Of a stretch of 64,000 bases of DNA, positions 16,118-24,889 are shown one piece after another. How positions within the stretch are numbered: the stretch's first letter is position 1; each line of letters opens with the position of its first letter. Source of the stretch: Hymenobacter nivis (GTDB taxonomy: Bacteria; Bacteroidota; Bacteroidia; Cytophagales; Hymenobacteraceae). Position numbers and translations under genes: made by a program. The DNA lies in contig NZ_RCYZ01000006.1 in NCBI RefSeq assembly GCF_006439025.1, positions 124,001 to 188,000 on the forward strand. Reading direction: 5' to 3'. A model generated the notes under the pieces. That model did no database searches. It saw nothing but the letters and a program-made list of their open reading frames with translations, and was not told the DNA's origin.

Positions 16118-16642
16118 TTAGTCGAACTTGGCTCGGTAGTGCTTGCCGGCCTTGGCATCGGCGTGGCGGGCCTTGCGGCTGCTGTGCGTGGCCAGCAAGC
16201 CCACGCTGAAGGCCAACAGGGCACCGCCCACAATCTGCTGGGTGGGGCTGAGGCGGCGCACCCGGTCAGCCACTTGGGCCCCCAAGTCCTTCACCGACTG
16301 CGGAATCTGATCCGCTATGCCTTGCAAATCAAGGTTTTGCAGCCATTCCTTGCCCTGGGCCACAGCATCGTCCAGCGTCTTCGAAGCGGCGGCAGTGGCA
16401 TCGTCAAACTTTTTAGAGGTAGCATCGGCGGCATCGCCGAGCTTCTGGGAAGCGGCGGCCTTGGCATCCTGGGCCTTGGCGGCCACGGTGTCGGCGGCAT
16501 CACCGAGCTTCTGGGAGGCGGCATCAGCGGCATCGTGGGCTTTGGCAGCCACGGTATCGGCGGCGGCGGTGGCTTTGGCGGCTACGGTGTCGGCGGCATC
16601 AGCGGCGGCGTCGGTGGGGTCTTGGTGCGGGGTGGAACGCAT
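16118..16642 (-). CDS. LEA-like repeat protein with a C-terminal membrane anchor
   Basis: 174 residues from ATG 16642. Residues 11-95 are built from degenerate 11-residue-type repeats rich in Ala, Asp and Lys; AADTVAAKA and AASQKLGDAAD recur. They should form amphipathic helices as in LEA or apolipoprotein-like proteins. Residues of about 137-152 are a hydrophobic span (IVGGALLAFSVGLLAT), followed by a basic His/Lys/Arg tail. Such proteins are often linked to desiccation or envelope stress, but that role is only inferred here. Confidence 0.75.
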   Translation of the reverse strand: MRSTPHQDPTDAAADAADTVAAKATAAADTVAAKAHDAADAASQKLGDAADTVAAKAQDAKAAASQKLGDAADATSKKFDDATAAASKTLDDAVAQGKEWLQNLDLQGIADQIPQSVKDLGAQVADRVRRLSPTQQIVGGALLAFSVGLLATHSSRKARHADAKAGKHYRAKFD

Positions 16643-16812
16643 AGCAATGGCGAAAAGATGAAAAAAACGGGACAGCTCAGGCGTAGTTATTCGCAAACCG
16701 GCGCTGGGAAGTTGCCCGCCCGCCGAGATATTATGGTCGGGGACTGAACAGTACGCCGGCTCAGCGGTTCTGCTGCCGGCTTTTTGCCGCTTTGCGCTAT
16801 TTTCCAAGTTTT

Positions 16813-16820
16813 TACTTTTG
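16813..16820 (+). promoter_or_regulatory. -7 box TACTTTTG for the SDR gene
   Basis: A perfect TAnnTTTG match ending 2 nt before ATG 16823, so the message would be leaderless or nearly so. Confidence 0.55.
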
Positions 16821-16822
16821 TA

Positions 16823-17554
16823 ATGGGTCGTTTTGATAATAAGGTTTGCTTCGTCACCGGGGCCACTTCGGGCATTGGGCGCGCCACGGCCTTACAGCTG
16901 GCCCGCGAGGGCGGCTGCGTGGCTGCCATCGGCCGCGACGTGGCGGAGGGCAAGTCGCTGACGGATGAGATTGAGAAGGCCGGCGGACAGGCACTTTTCA
17001 TCAAAGCCGACGTGGGCATCGACGCCAACCTAGTGGCCGCCGTGGAGAAAACCCTGGCCAAGTGGAACCGCATCGACGTGCTCATCAACGATGCGGCCGT
17101 GATGACCTTCAAACCCATTCTGCAGATGGACCCCGCCGACTGGGACAACGTGCTGAACGTGAACCTGCGGGCCCTGTTTCGGCTCTGCCAGCTGTGCCTG
17201 CCCCACATGAAAGGCGGGTCCATTGTGGCCATCAGCTCGGTGCACGCCTTCCAGACCACTCCCAACGTGGTGCCCTACGCCGCCAGCAAGGGCGCCACCG
17301 AGGCCTTCGTGCGCGGCCTCAGCCTCGAAATTCCGTTCGGCCACGCCCGCATCAACGCCGTGGCCCCCGGGGCCGTCGATACGCCCATGCTCTGGGACAA
17401 CCCCAACGTTAAGAACGGCGCCGAAAAAATAACCGGGCAAGTGGGTACGCCCAACGAACTGGCCGCCGCCATCTGTTTCCTGGCTTCGCCCGAAGCCAAT
17501 TTCATCAACGGCACCACGCTGGTGGTCGACGGAGGCCGGTTGGCGCAGCTGTAG
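16823..17554 (+). CDS. short-chain dehydrogenase/reductase
   Basis: 243 residues, a classical SDR. The cofactor motif TGATSGIG lies near the N-terminus, NDAA follows, then AISSVHAF with the catalytic Ser and the YAASK motif, and the tail ends GTTLVVDGGRL. It probably reduces or oxidises a small alcohol or ketone with NAD(P); the substrate cannot be predicted. ATG 16823 fits both the -7 box just upstream and the usual SDR N-terminus (MGRFDNKVCFVTGA). Confidence 0.92.
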   Translation: MGRFDNKVCFVTGATSGIGRATALQLAREGGCVAAIGRDVAEGKSLTDEIEKAGGQALFIKADVGIDANLVAAVEKTLAKWNRIDVLINDAAVMTFKPILQMDPADWDNVLNVNLRALFRLCQLCLPHMKGGSIVAISSVHAFQTTPNVVPYAASKGATEAFVRGLSLEIPFGHARINAVAPGAVDTPMLWDNPNVKNGAEKITGQVGTPNELAAAICFLASPEANFINGTTLVVDGGRLAQL

Positions 17555-17576
17555 GCCCGCTCCTTTTACTGAATGC

Positions 17577-17614
17577 AAAAAGCGCCCCGGCCAACTCGGC
17601 CGGGGCGCTTTTTT
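17577..17614. terminator. bidirectional terminator
   Basis: AAAAAGCGCCCCGGCC, loop AACTC, then GGCCGGGGCGCTTTTTT. It lies between the SDR gene and the convergent mini-metalloprotease gene. Confidence 0.9.
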
Positions 17615-17621
17615 ATGCGTG

Positions 17622-17963
17622 CTAGGCCAGGGTAGGGCCCCCGCTGGCGCGCTGGGCCAGCACCACGCGCCGCGCTTCTTCGCGGGCTTCCACCTCGTAC
17701 TTGTTGTTGTAATAGCCCACCCGCGCCGATTCGACCAAGTAGCGGTAGAGGAAGGGGAGCGTGCCCTGCTCGCGGTATTGGCGCAGGTGCACTTGCTCGT
17801 GGGCTACCCACTCGGGGTCGGCCAGGAACTCGGCGCGGGTGGCCCCGCTCAAGTGCACCGTACCCCCGATGACCATGGCCACGCGGGCGTTGCCGCCCAG
17901 CACCAGCCGGGCAATGCGGGCCAGCGGCGAGCGCACCCAAGTGCGGAGCGGAGCGTCGGTCAT
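17622..17963 (-). CDS. small putative zinc metalloprotease-like protein (HEQVH)
   Basis: 113 residues. The centre reads WVAHEQVHLRQYREQG, an HExxH zinc-binding motif, followed about 30 residues later by YEVEAREEA, which could give the third Glu ligand (gluzincin style). A hydrophobic stretch before it (RVAMVIGGTVHL) and LPFLYRYLVE after it are not long enough to be clear membrane spans. It resembles the minimal core seen in DUF4157-like proteins. Whether it is active is unknown. Confidence 0.65.
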   Translation of the reverse strand: MTDAPLRTWVRSPLARIARLVLGGNARVAMVIGGTVHLSGATRAEFLADPEWVAHEQVHLRQYREQGTLPFLYRYLVESARVGYYNNKYEVEAREEARRVVLAQRASGGPTLA

Positions 17964-18291
17964 CGGGGAATAATCAAAAAATTGGGGAGCGCCATATACG
18001 GTGCATAATTATGGCCGGTTGCACTGCACGGTATAACTATTCTACAGTAATGTATAACATTATCGGTAAAAAGCTGGATTTACCGTTTTGAAGAGGTGGC
18101 GGTACCGAAAGTTTGCCTTAGTTTTACCCAGCGGGGTAGTAGTACTATTTCCGAATTAGTCACTGTTCCGCTTCGCTTCACTTCCTGATTTTTGGCCGCC
18201 CGCGGCCTTGCCTATCGCCTAAGAAACGCTACTTGCCGGTCATTTTGCTCCCTTGCAAAACCCGGGCTTACCCCACCCATCCCGACGGATA
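17964..18291. other. 328-bp gene-free, AT-richer region
   Basis: This divergent gap is clearly lower in GC than its surroundings at 17990-18170. It has the repeat GTATAAC at 18031 and 18052, a small dyad GGTAAA ... TTTACC (18065-18084) and a TAGTTTTA sequence at 18119 that could be a degenerate -7 box for the NlpC/P60 gene. I see no open frame of note, no tRNA and no repeat family shared with the rest of the window. Confidence 0.4.
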
Positions 18292-18993
18292 ATGAAAAAC
18301 AGCCTGCTCTATTTCCTCGCCGCCGCCTCCCTGGTTCTTTCGTTTTGCTTTGAGCGCACTCCCGATGCTTCGCTCACGTCCCGCGCCCTCGATGCGCCGG
18401 CCGTGGCCGAAGCATCGCTGCTTTCGGGCCTGATGACGACCCCGGCCGCGCTGCCCGTGCCCCCGACCACCCCCGAGCAGGCCGCCGCCCGCGACTCGCT
18501 TGCCTACGGCTACTACGCCCAGACGCTGGGCCTGACGCTGGCCCACACCGAAAACAAGGGCCTGCTCCAGACCGTGACGGACTGGATCGGGACGCCCTAC
18601 CGCTTCGGGGCCAACTCACGCCGCGGTACCGATTGCTCGGGCTTCGTGACGCGGGTATTCAACGAGGTGTACGGCATTGTGCTGCAGCGCAGCTCGCGCT
18701 CCATGTTCGGGGCCGTGCAACACGTGGCCAAGGCCGACATGCAAACCGGCGACCTGGTGTTCTTCCGCCACGGCAAAGGCGCCATCTACCACGTGGGCAT
18801 CTACCTGAAAGACGGCAAGTTTGCCCACTCGGCCTGCACCGGCGGCGTGCGCGTCAGCTCGCTCGACGAGGCCTACTACCACCGTAACTTCTACGCCGCC
18901 GGCCGTGTGCCCGCCGCTGCTGCCGCCGACGCCGCCGTACTGGCCGAAGCCGTGGCCAGCGCCGCCGACGCCCCGGCCACGGCCCAGCAGTAG
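18292..18993 (+). CDS. secreted NlpC/P60 cell-wall hydrolase
   Basis: 233 residues. The N-terminus is a signal sequence (MKNSLLYFLAAASLVLSFC), possibly a lipoprotein signal, although the lipobox is poor. The catalytic domain (about 88-205) has WIGTPYRFGANSRRGTDCSGFV with Cys115, HVGIYL with His167 and FAHSA with His179, the usual Cys-His-His triad of NlpC/P60 peptidoglycan endopeptidases. The tail is Ala-rich. ATG 18292 starts the signal peptide. The stop TAG runs into GGGCCCC and a terminator follows. Confidence 0.9.
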   Translation: MKNSLLYFLAAASLVLSFCFERTPDASLTSRALDAPAVAEASLLSGLMTTPAALPVPPTTPEQAAARDSLAYGYYAQTLGLTLAHTENKGLLQTVTDWIGTPYRFGANSRRGTDCSGFVTRVFNEVYGIVLQRSSRSMFGAVQHVAKADMQTGDLVFFRHGKGAIYHVGIYLKDGKFAHSACTGGVRVSSLDEAYYHRNFYAAGRVPAAAAADAAVLAEAVASAADAPATAQQ

Positions 18994-19019
18994 GGCCCCC
19001 AGCTTCCGAAAAAATACCA

Positions 19020-19046
19020 GCCCCGCACCCCGTGCGGGGCTTTTTT
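19020..19046 (+). terminator. intrinsic terminator after the NlpC/P60 gene
   Basis: GCCCCGCA-CCCC-GTGCGGGGC followed by TTTTTT. Confidence 0.85.
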
Positions 19047-19146
19047 GGGCCCAGGCGGCCAGGCGGCCAAACCCCGCCCCCGCGCAAGCGGTATAATAAC
19101 CTGGGGGGCCCCCGCTGGGGCCCCAGCTTACCTTTCCCTGACTCTT

Positions 19147-19764
19147 ATGGATGCCCGTACCCCTCCTTCCGGTGCCGACGTGGCCGGCTCGGCCTTCTTC
19201 AAAAAATTCCTCGGCAAGGCCGAAAAGTACATCCAGCAGCCCACGCTGCTGCGCAAGCTGCTGACCGACGCCTACACCAAGGCCCAGCAGAAAAACGAGC
19301 TCGGCAGCCTCGCCCATGAAGCTTGGACAACGCTCCAGACGCTGTTTCGGCTCGTGCGCGCCTCCGTGGCCGGCGACTACTCGGGCGTGCCCTCCAGCAC
19401 GCTGCTAGCGGCGGTGGCCGTGCTGATCTACTTCATCAGCCCCATCGACCTCATCCCCGATTTCATCCCCGTGCTGGGCTTGGTCGACGACGTGGCGCTG
19501 GTGGCCTGGTTCTCGCTCACCATCAAAACCGAGATTGACAAGTTCCACGAGTGGGAGTTGACCCGCCCGCACGACGTGACGGCCGCCGCCGCCGCGCCGG
19601 CTGCCGCTCACGAGGGCCTCGTGCCCGCCCCCGAATCCATTAAGCACGCCGGCACCACGCCCGAGGGCCCCCACGCCCCGCGCCCCGACGTGGCCGCCAC
19701 CACCACCGACAGCAGCCGCGACGCCAGCCACGGCACTGTGAGCACCGGCGGCAACGTGCGCTAG
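19147..19764 (+). CDS. YkvA family (DUF1232) protein
   Basis: 205 residues. The core AAVAVLIYFISPIDLIPDFIP, followed by GLVDDVAL, is the DUF1232 signature: a short hydrophobic hairpin with the conserved SPIDLIPDFIP. The N-terminal part is helical and charged; the C-terminal 60 residues are a disordered Ala/Pro/Thr/His tail. YkvA proteins are membrane-associated and of unknown function. ATG 19147 is chosen because the frame upstream crosses the preceding terminator. Confidence 0.85.
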   Translation: MDARTPPSGADVAGSAFFKKFLGKAEKYIQQPTLLRKLLTDAYTKAQQKNELGSLAHEAWTTLQTLFRLVRASVAGDYSGVPSSTLLAAVAVLIYFISPIDLIPDFIPVLGLVDDVALVAWFSLTIKTEIDKFHEWELTRPHDVTAAAAAPAAAHEGLVPAPESIKHAGTTPEGPHAPRPDVAATTTDSSRDASHGTVSTGGNVR

Positions 19765-19840
19765 GGCCCCAGTGGCCCGCAAAAAAGCCCCCCGAAACGC
19801 ACGGTTTCGGGGGGCTTTTTTGCGGGCCACTGGGGCCCTA
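19762..19840. terminator. perfect 37-bp-arm palindrome, shared bidirectional terminator
   Basis: Arms 19762-19798 and 19804-19840 are exact reverse complements with a 5-nt loop. The outer ends are TAGGGCCCCAGTGGCC and its mirror, so the palindrome includes the TAG stop codons of both convergent genes. The inner part is a standard A-run/GC-stem/T-run terminator. Confidence 0.92.
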
Positions 19841-20101
19841 TGCGGCGGCGTGCTCGCGCACGAAGCGCACAAAGTCGCCCACCGTATAGAGCGGGACTTC
19901 GTCGGGGATGACGATGTGGAAGTTGCGTTCCAGCTCGAGGATGATGTCCACCACGTCCACCGTGTCGAAGCGCAAGTCGCGGGCCAAGCTGGCGGTTTTG
20001 CGCACGCGCGACGCCCGGATGGCCTTGCGCTTGCTGATGATGCGGAAGACTTGCTGCTCAATGGAGGCAGCGGGGTGAGCGGCGGCGGTGGACAAGTACA
20101 T
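19838..20101 (-). CDS. acyl-carrier-protein-like protein lacking the phosphopantetheine Ser
   Basis: 87 residues. The four-helix ACP pattern is visible: the helix start region LARDLRFDTVDVVDIILELERNF aligns with the DSLD motif, and HIVIPDEVPLYTVGDFVRFV with helix III and the end of the fold. The attachment Ser is replaced by Thr47 (DTVD), and the following Leu by Val. The protein may therefore not carry a 4'-phosphopantetheine arm. No fatty-acid or polyketide genes are near. It may be a regulatory or vestigial ACP-like protein. Confidence 0.75.
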   Translation of the reverse strand: MYLSTAAAHPAASIEQQVFRIISKRKAIRASRVRKTASLARDLRFDTVDVVDIILELERNFHIVIPDEVPLYTVGDFVRFVREHAAA

Positions 20102-20175
20102 GTTGGGGCAGAGCAGGCAGAAATAAAGAAGAAAAAAGGCGGTGCCGGGGCCAAGCGCTCAACGGCAAAGCAACC

Positions 20176-20222
20176 GGAAACGCATTCCGCCGGCATAGAG
20201 AATCGGCGGAATGCGTTTTTTT
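20176..20222. terminator. hairpin downstream of the RND operon
   Basis: AAACGCATTCCGCCG and CGGCGGAATGCGTTT flank an 11-nt loop (about 20177-20217). The long T run is on the plus strand, with only TTT on the minus strand, so as a terminator for the minus-strand RND operon it looks weaker than others here. Confidence 0.6.
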
Positions 20223-20257
20223 ATCCGGGAAGAGCGGAAAAAAGACTGGTGCAATTT

Positions 20258-23200
20258 TTAGGCCAGTACGGCTGGTGTTGCGGCATTTACCTCCTCTTCA
20301 TCTACCTCGGAGGCGGGCGGCGGGCTGTTCACGTCGCGCCCGGAGAACAGGGCCAGGAACTTTTCGTTGAGCAAATACAGCACCGGTACCACCAGCAGCG
20401 TGATAAAGGTGGCGAACGTGAGGCCGAAGATGATCGTCCAGGCCAGGGGGCCCCAGAACACCACCGACTCGCCGCCCAGATAAAAGTGCGGGTGGCCCGA
20501 GTTGAAGAGCTCGTAGAAGTCGATGTTCAGGCCGATGGCCAGCGGGATGAGGCCCAGCGTGGCGGCCGTGGCCGTGAGCACCACGGGGTTGAGGCGGGTG
20601 CGGCCGGCCAGCACCAAGGCGTCGTGCAGGCCCATGCCCTGGGCCCGCAGCATGTCGGTGAATTCGACCAGCAAAATGCCGTTCTTCACCACGATGCCGG
20701 CCAGGGCAATCACGCCCACGCCCGTCATCACGATGCTGATGTTCATGCCCGAGATGGCCAGGCCCAGCATCACGCCGATGATGGAGAAGATGATTTCGGT
20801 GAGGATGATCAGTGGCTTGCTCACCGAGTTGAACTGCGTAACGAGCACCAGGAAGATGAGGGCGATGGCCCCCACGGCGGCAATGCCGAGGAAGTCACTC
20901 GTTTCCTTCTGGTCTTCCTGAGCGCCGCCCATGCGCACGGTGTAGCCGGGCGGGGTGGGGAAGCTCTTGAGGGCCCGCTCCACCTTGGCCACCACGTCGG
21001 GGCCCGTAAAGCCGTTCAGTACGTTCGAGCTGATGGTGATGAGGCGGTGCGTGTCTTTGCGCTTGATGCCGCCGTAGGTGGTGCCGTAGGTAACGTCGGC
21101 CACGGCCGAGATTGGCACCTGGCGCACCGAGCCAGTGGCGTCGCGGAAGGTGAGCGGGGCGTTCACGATGGCCCCCACGTTGTCGCGGTAGGGCTTGGCG
21201 TAGCGCACCTGGATGGGGTACTCATCGTCCGGGGTTTTGAATTTGCTGGCCTCGAAGCCGTAGATGGCCGTGCGCACCTCCGAGCCAATCTGGGCCGTGC
21301 TGATGCCCTCGCGGTTGGCGCGGGTGCGGTTGATGCTCACCCCGATTTCGGGGTTGCGGTCCTGCAGGTCGGAGCGCAGGTCCTCGATACCGCCAATTTT
21401 CAGCGAGTCCACGTAACGCTCCACTTTCTTGCTCAGCGCGGCTAGTTTGGGGTAGTCGTCGCCGCTCACCTCAATGGCCACGGCCTTGCCCTGGGGCGGC
21501 CCGCTCGACTCCTGGTCCACCGATACGTCGGCCCCGGGAATGCCCTTCACAGCCTCGCGGATGTCGTCCATGTAGATGTGGGTGGCCTGGCCGTGGCGCT
21601 CGCTGAGCTCCTTAAAGGCCACGCCTACCTTGCCTAGGTGCGACTGCGAGGTGCCGGCCGCGGTGGCTTCGCTGGGGTCGCCGGCGCCAATGGCCACGTT
21701 GGTAATCACCGATTCCACGTCGGGGTTGTTGCGGCCGATGACCTTGTACACGCGCTTTTCCAGCTCGCGGGTCACCGAGTCGGTCACTTCCACGCGGGTG
21801 CCCACCGGCATTTGCAGGTAGGTGTAGATGAACTTGGGGTCGCCCTTGGGGAAGAAGTCCACCTTGGGCTTGCGGGCCCCCACAGCCACCACGCTGACGA
21901 CGCCCAGCACCAACAGGCCGGCCAGGATGGCGCCTTGGCGCCACACCGTGCCGCCCACGGCCAGCTCCACCAGGCGGGCGTAGCCGTTTTGGAAGCGGGG
22001 CAGCAAGCTGCGCTGGAAGCCGGCAATCATGTACACAAACACGTACTTATCGAGGAAGCACAGCGCGATGAGGGCCACCATGAGGTTGCCGAAGAACGTG
22101 GAGTGGGCCACGTAGCCGCCCACCGCCAGCAGCGCCAGCACGCCCATGGCAATGAGGAAGTTGCGCGTCAGTTGGGGCTTCTCCACGTGGTCGAGGTGCT
22201 CCTCGCGCTCCATGAAGCTCACGGCAAACACAGGGTTCATGATGAAGGCCACGATGAGCGAGGCCCCCAGCGTGAGGATAAGGGTAACCGGCAGGTAGAA
22301 CATGAACGAGCCCACAATGCCGGGCCAGAACATGAGCGGCACGAACGGCGCCACCGTGGTGAGCGTGCCGGCCAGTACCGGCACAAACACCTCGCCGGCC
22401 GCGTACTTGGCGGCCTGGGCCGTGCTCAGGTTAGGATGCTCGTGCAGCAGGCGGTGGGTGTTTTCAATCACCACGATGGCGTCGTCCACCACAATGCCCA
22501 GCGCCAGCAGGAAGGCGAAGAGCACGATCATGTTCAGCGAGAAGTCCAGCGTGGGCAGCATCACAAAGGCCAGGAACATGCTCAGCGGCACCGACAGGCC
22601 CACGAACAGGGCGTTGGTGGTGCCCATGAAGAACATCAGGATCAAGGTCACCAGCAGGAAGCCGATGATGATAGTGTTGATAAGGTCGTTCAGCGTGTTG
22701 CGGGTTTCGTTCGACGAGTCACCCGTAACCGTGATTTTCAGGCCGTTGGGCAAGCTGGCCTCCGAGTCTTTGATGACTTGGTGGATCTTATCGGAGGCGT
22801 CGAGCAGGTTTTCGCCCTGGCGCTTCACCACGTTCAGCGTCACGGTGGGCTTGCCGTCGAGGCGGGCGTAGCTCTCGCGGTCCTTGAAGCCGTCGGCCAC
22901 CGTGGCAATGTCGCCGAGGCGCACCGGGGCCCCGCGCAGGTTCTTAAGCTGGATGTTGGCAATGTCCGAGGCGTTCACGTACTGGCCAGCCACGCGCACG
23001 GCGCGCTTCTGGGCCCCCACGTCGATGCTGCCGCCCGACACCGTGATGTTCTCGCGGGCAATGGCGCCCTCGATGTCGGTGAAGCTCAGCTGCGAAGCCT
23101 GCATCTTGTACAGGTCCACGTCCACGTTCACCTGCTGCTCCAGGGCCCCCACAATGTCCACGCGGGTGATTTCGGGCAGCGCCTCGATCTTGTCCTGGAA

Positions 23201-23698
23201 GTCGTCGGCCAGCTTTTTAAGCTGGGCGGCGGGCAGGTTGCCGCTCAGGTTGACGTACATAATCGGCTGCTCGGAGATGTTCACCTCCTTCACCAGCGGC
23301 GCCGTGGGCAGGTCGTTGGGCAGCTCGGTGCTGGCCTTGTCCACGGCGTCCTTGATGAGCTGCTTGGCGGCCTGCACGTCCACATTGGAGTTAAACTCCA
23401 CGTCCACAATGCAATAGTCCTGGTTGGAAGTCGAGCTGATCTTCTTCACCCCGTTCACGCTCTTGATTTCCTTCTCGAGCTGGCGCGTCACCAGGTTCTC
23501 GATGTCCGTCGGCGACGTGCCGGGGTACACCGTGGCCACGATGATGCGCGGAATCACGATGTCCGGAAACTTCTCCTTGCCCAGCTTCACGTAGGCAAAC
23601 AGGCCGGCAATCGTCAGCATCAGGGTGATGATGTAGATGCTGGTTTTGTTATTGATGGACCAACTGGTCGGCCCAAACTCCTTTTCAATATCTTGCAT
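20258..23698 (-). CDS. RND-family efflux transporter (inner membrane pump)
   Basis: 1146 residues, the normal length. N-terminal cytoplasmic helix, TM1, then a porter domain with PGTSPTDIENLVTRQLE, the TM bundle containing LALGIVVDDAIVVIENTHR (conserved Asp pair of the proton relay, near residue 410), a second porter domain and a second TM bundle with GIVVKNGILLVEF. It takes substrates from periplasm or membrane and exports them through TolC. It is the last gene of the tetR-tolC-adaptor-pump operon. It looks like the HAE1/CzcA-type pumps; drug versus metal cannot be decided from sequence. Confidence 0.95.
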   Translation of the reverse strand: MQDIEKEFGPTSWSINNKTSIYIITLMLTIAGLFAYVKLGKEKFPDIVIPRIIVATVYPGTSPTDIENLVTRQLEKEIKSVNGVKKISSTSNQDYCIVDVEFNSNVDVQAAKQLIKDAVDKASTELPNDLPTAPLVKEVNISEQPIMYVNLSGNLPAAQLKKLADDFQDKIEALPEITRVDIVGALEQQVNVDVDLYKMQASQLSFTDIEGAIARENITVSGGSIDVGAQKRAVRVAGQYVNASDIANIQLKNLRGAPVRLGDIATVADGFKDRESYARLDGKPTVTLNVVKRQGENLLDASDKIHQVIKDSEASLPNGLKITVTGDSSNETRNTLNDLINTIIIGFLLVTLILMFFMGTTNALFVGLSVPLSMFLAFVMLPTLDFSLNMIVLFAFLLALGIVVDDAIVVIENTHRLLHEHPNLSTAQAAKYAAGEVFVPVLAGTLTTVAPFVPLMFWPGIVGSFMFYLPVTLILTLGASLIVAFIMNPVFAVSFMEREEHLDHVEKPQLTRNFLIAMGVLALLAVGGYVAHSTFFGNLMVALIALCFLDKYVFVYMIAGFQRSLLPRFQNGYARLVELAVGGTVWRQGAILAGLLVLGVVSVVAVGARKPKVDFFPKGDPKFIYTYLQMPVGTRVEVTDSVTRELEKRVYKVIGRNNPDVESVITNVAIGAGDPSEATAAGTSQSHLGKVGVAFKELSERHGQATHIYMDDIREAVKGIPGADVSVDQESSGPPQGKAVAIEVSGDDYPKLAALSKKVERYVDSLKIGGIEDLRSDLQDRNPEIGVSINRTRANREGISTAQIGSEVRTAIYGFEASKFKTPDDEYPIQVRYAKPYRDNVGAIVNAPLTFRDATGSVRQVPISAVADVTYGTTYGGIKRKDTHRLITISSNVLNGFTGPDVVAKVERALKSFPTPPGYTVRMGGAQEDQKETSDFLGIAAVGAIALIFLVLVTQFNSVSKPLIILTEIIFSIIGVMLGLAISGMNISIVMTGVGVIALAGIVVKNGILLVEFTDMLRAQGMGLHDALVLAGRTRLNPVVLTATAATLGLIPLAIGLNIDFYELFNSGHPHFYLGGESVVFWGPLAWTIIFGLTFATFITLLVVPVLYLLNEKFLALFSGRDVNSPPPASEVDEEEVNAATPAVLA

Positions 23699-23729
23699 AA
23701 CAGGTAGTTGCTAAGTTGAGGGAGTGGAT

Positions 23730-24872
23730 TTAGCTGATTTTCAGCGATTGGCCATCGTTCAGGTTCTGGTAGCCGGCCGAGATGACCTCGTCGCCGGCCT
23801 TCAGGCCGCTGGTTACTTCCTGCTTGCCGTTGTAGGTCTGGCCGGTTTTGATGATGCGCTTCTGGGCCACGGGCTTGCCGCCGGTGCGGCTCACCACCAG
23901 CACGTAGGCGTTTTCTTCGTCGTGCTGGATGAGGTCGACGGGCAGTACCGTGGCGTTGGCCTGGCCGTAGTTTTGGATGCGCACCGTGGCCACCATGTTG
24001 GGACGCAGGCGATTGGCTTTGTCGGTTGGTAGGCGCAGCTCCACGGTGAACGTGCGGCTGGTGGCCGAAATGGTGCGGCTCACCGTGCGCACGGTGCTCA
24101 TGATTTCCTCGTTGCCCACGTCGGGCAGCGTCACCAGGGCCTTGTCGCCGGCCTTGATGCTGCCGGCGTAGGCCTCGCTCACGTCGGCCAGCACCTTGCC
24201 GCCCCGGCCGCTGTTGAGCTGCACCACGGGGGCCCCGGGGGCCACAGTTTCGCCCAGCTTCGGAATTACGTTATCCACCACGCCGGCGTAGGGCGCCACC
24301 ACGTTGTAGAGGGCTTTCTGCTGGTTCAGCGAGGACAGGTTGCGCTGCAGGGCCTGGTAGTTGTTCTTGGCCTGCAGGTACTGCACCTCGGTGCCAATCT
24401 GCTGCTTCCAGAGGCCGGCTTGCTTCTCGTAAATCACGCGGGCCAAGTCGAGGCGCGTGCGCAGCTCGGCAATGTTGGCGTCCAGAATGCTGGCGTCCAC
24501 GGTGGCCAGTACCTGGCCCTTGCTCACCCGGTCGCCGCGCACCACGCGCACGCTGGTGAGGGTGCCGGCGGCCCGGGCCCCCACCGTGGCGTTCTGGTCA
24601 AAGTCCACGCGGCCCTGCACTTCGAGGTAGCCGGCGAAGTTCTCGGGGGCCACCTTCAGCACCGATACCGGCGTGGCGGCGTTGGCGGCGGCTTTGGCCC
24701 CGGCGCCAGTTTTGGCTTCGAGGTCGGCAATTCTGGCTTGGGTGGCGGCCTGCTCGGCTTTTAGCTTGGTGAGCTCGGCGTTGGGGTCTTTGCTGCCGCC
24801 GCACGAGGCGAGGGCAACGGCAAAGGTGGCGGAGAGCAGAAAGGTAGTGGGGCGCATATAAATAGAAGTCAT
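23730..24872 (-). CDS. periplasmic adaptor (membrane fusion) lipoprotein of the RND pump
   Basis: 380 residues. The signal peptide ends in the lipobox LASCGG, so the protein is a lipoprotein. A coiled-coil follows ([23 protein letters not shown]), then the lipoyl/beta-barrel layout with [25 protein letters not shown] split around an alpha hairpin, and a C-terminal domain ending in DGQSLKIS. It bridges the pump and TolC. ATG 24872 or ATG 24857 could be the start; both leave the lipobox intact. Gaps of 17 and 31 bp to its neighbours support one operon. Confidence 0.93.
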   Translation of the reverse strand: MTSIYMRPTTFLLSATFAVALASCGGSKDPNAELTKLKAEQAATQARIADLEAKTGAGAKAAANAATPVSVLKVAPENFAGYLEVQGRVDFDQNATVGARAAGTLTSVRVVRGDRVSKGQVLATVDASILDANIAELRTRLDLARVIYEKQAGLWKQQIGTEVQYLQAKNNYQALQRNLSSLNQQKALYNVVAPYAGVVDNVIPKLGETVAPGAPVVQLNSGRGGKVLADVSEAYAGSIKAGDKALVTLPDVGNEEIMSTVRTVSRTISATSRTFTVELRLPTDKANRLRPNMVATVRIQNYGQANATVLPVDLIQHDEENAYVLVVSRTGGKPVAQKRIIKTGQTYNGKQEVTSGLKAGDEVISAGYQNLNDGQSLKIS

Positions 24873-24889
24873 GGCAGTTCGAAGGGTGC

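Noticed and set aside
16118-16642. Repeats in the LEA-like gene as a CRISPR array
   Set aside because: The repeats are in frame, degenerate and have no unique spacers; they encode Ala-rich helices.
19090-19100. TATAAT-like word before the YkvA gene as a classical -10 box
   Set aside because: Promoters in this phylum use TAnnTTTG; a lone TATAAT word without a -35 element is not convincing.
21638-23707. Long plus-strand open frame antisense to the RND pump
   Set aside because: Low-complexity His/Gln/Val-rich translation without any motif; the minus strand encodes a full-length RND pump.
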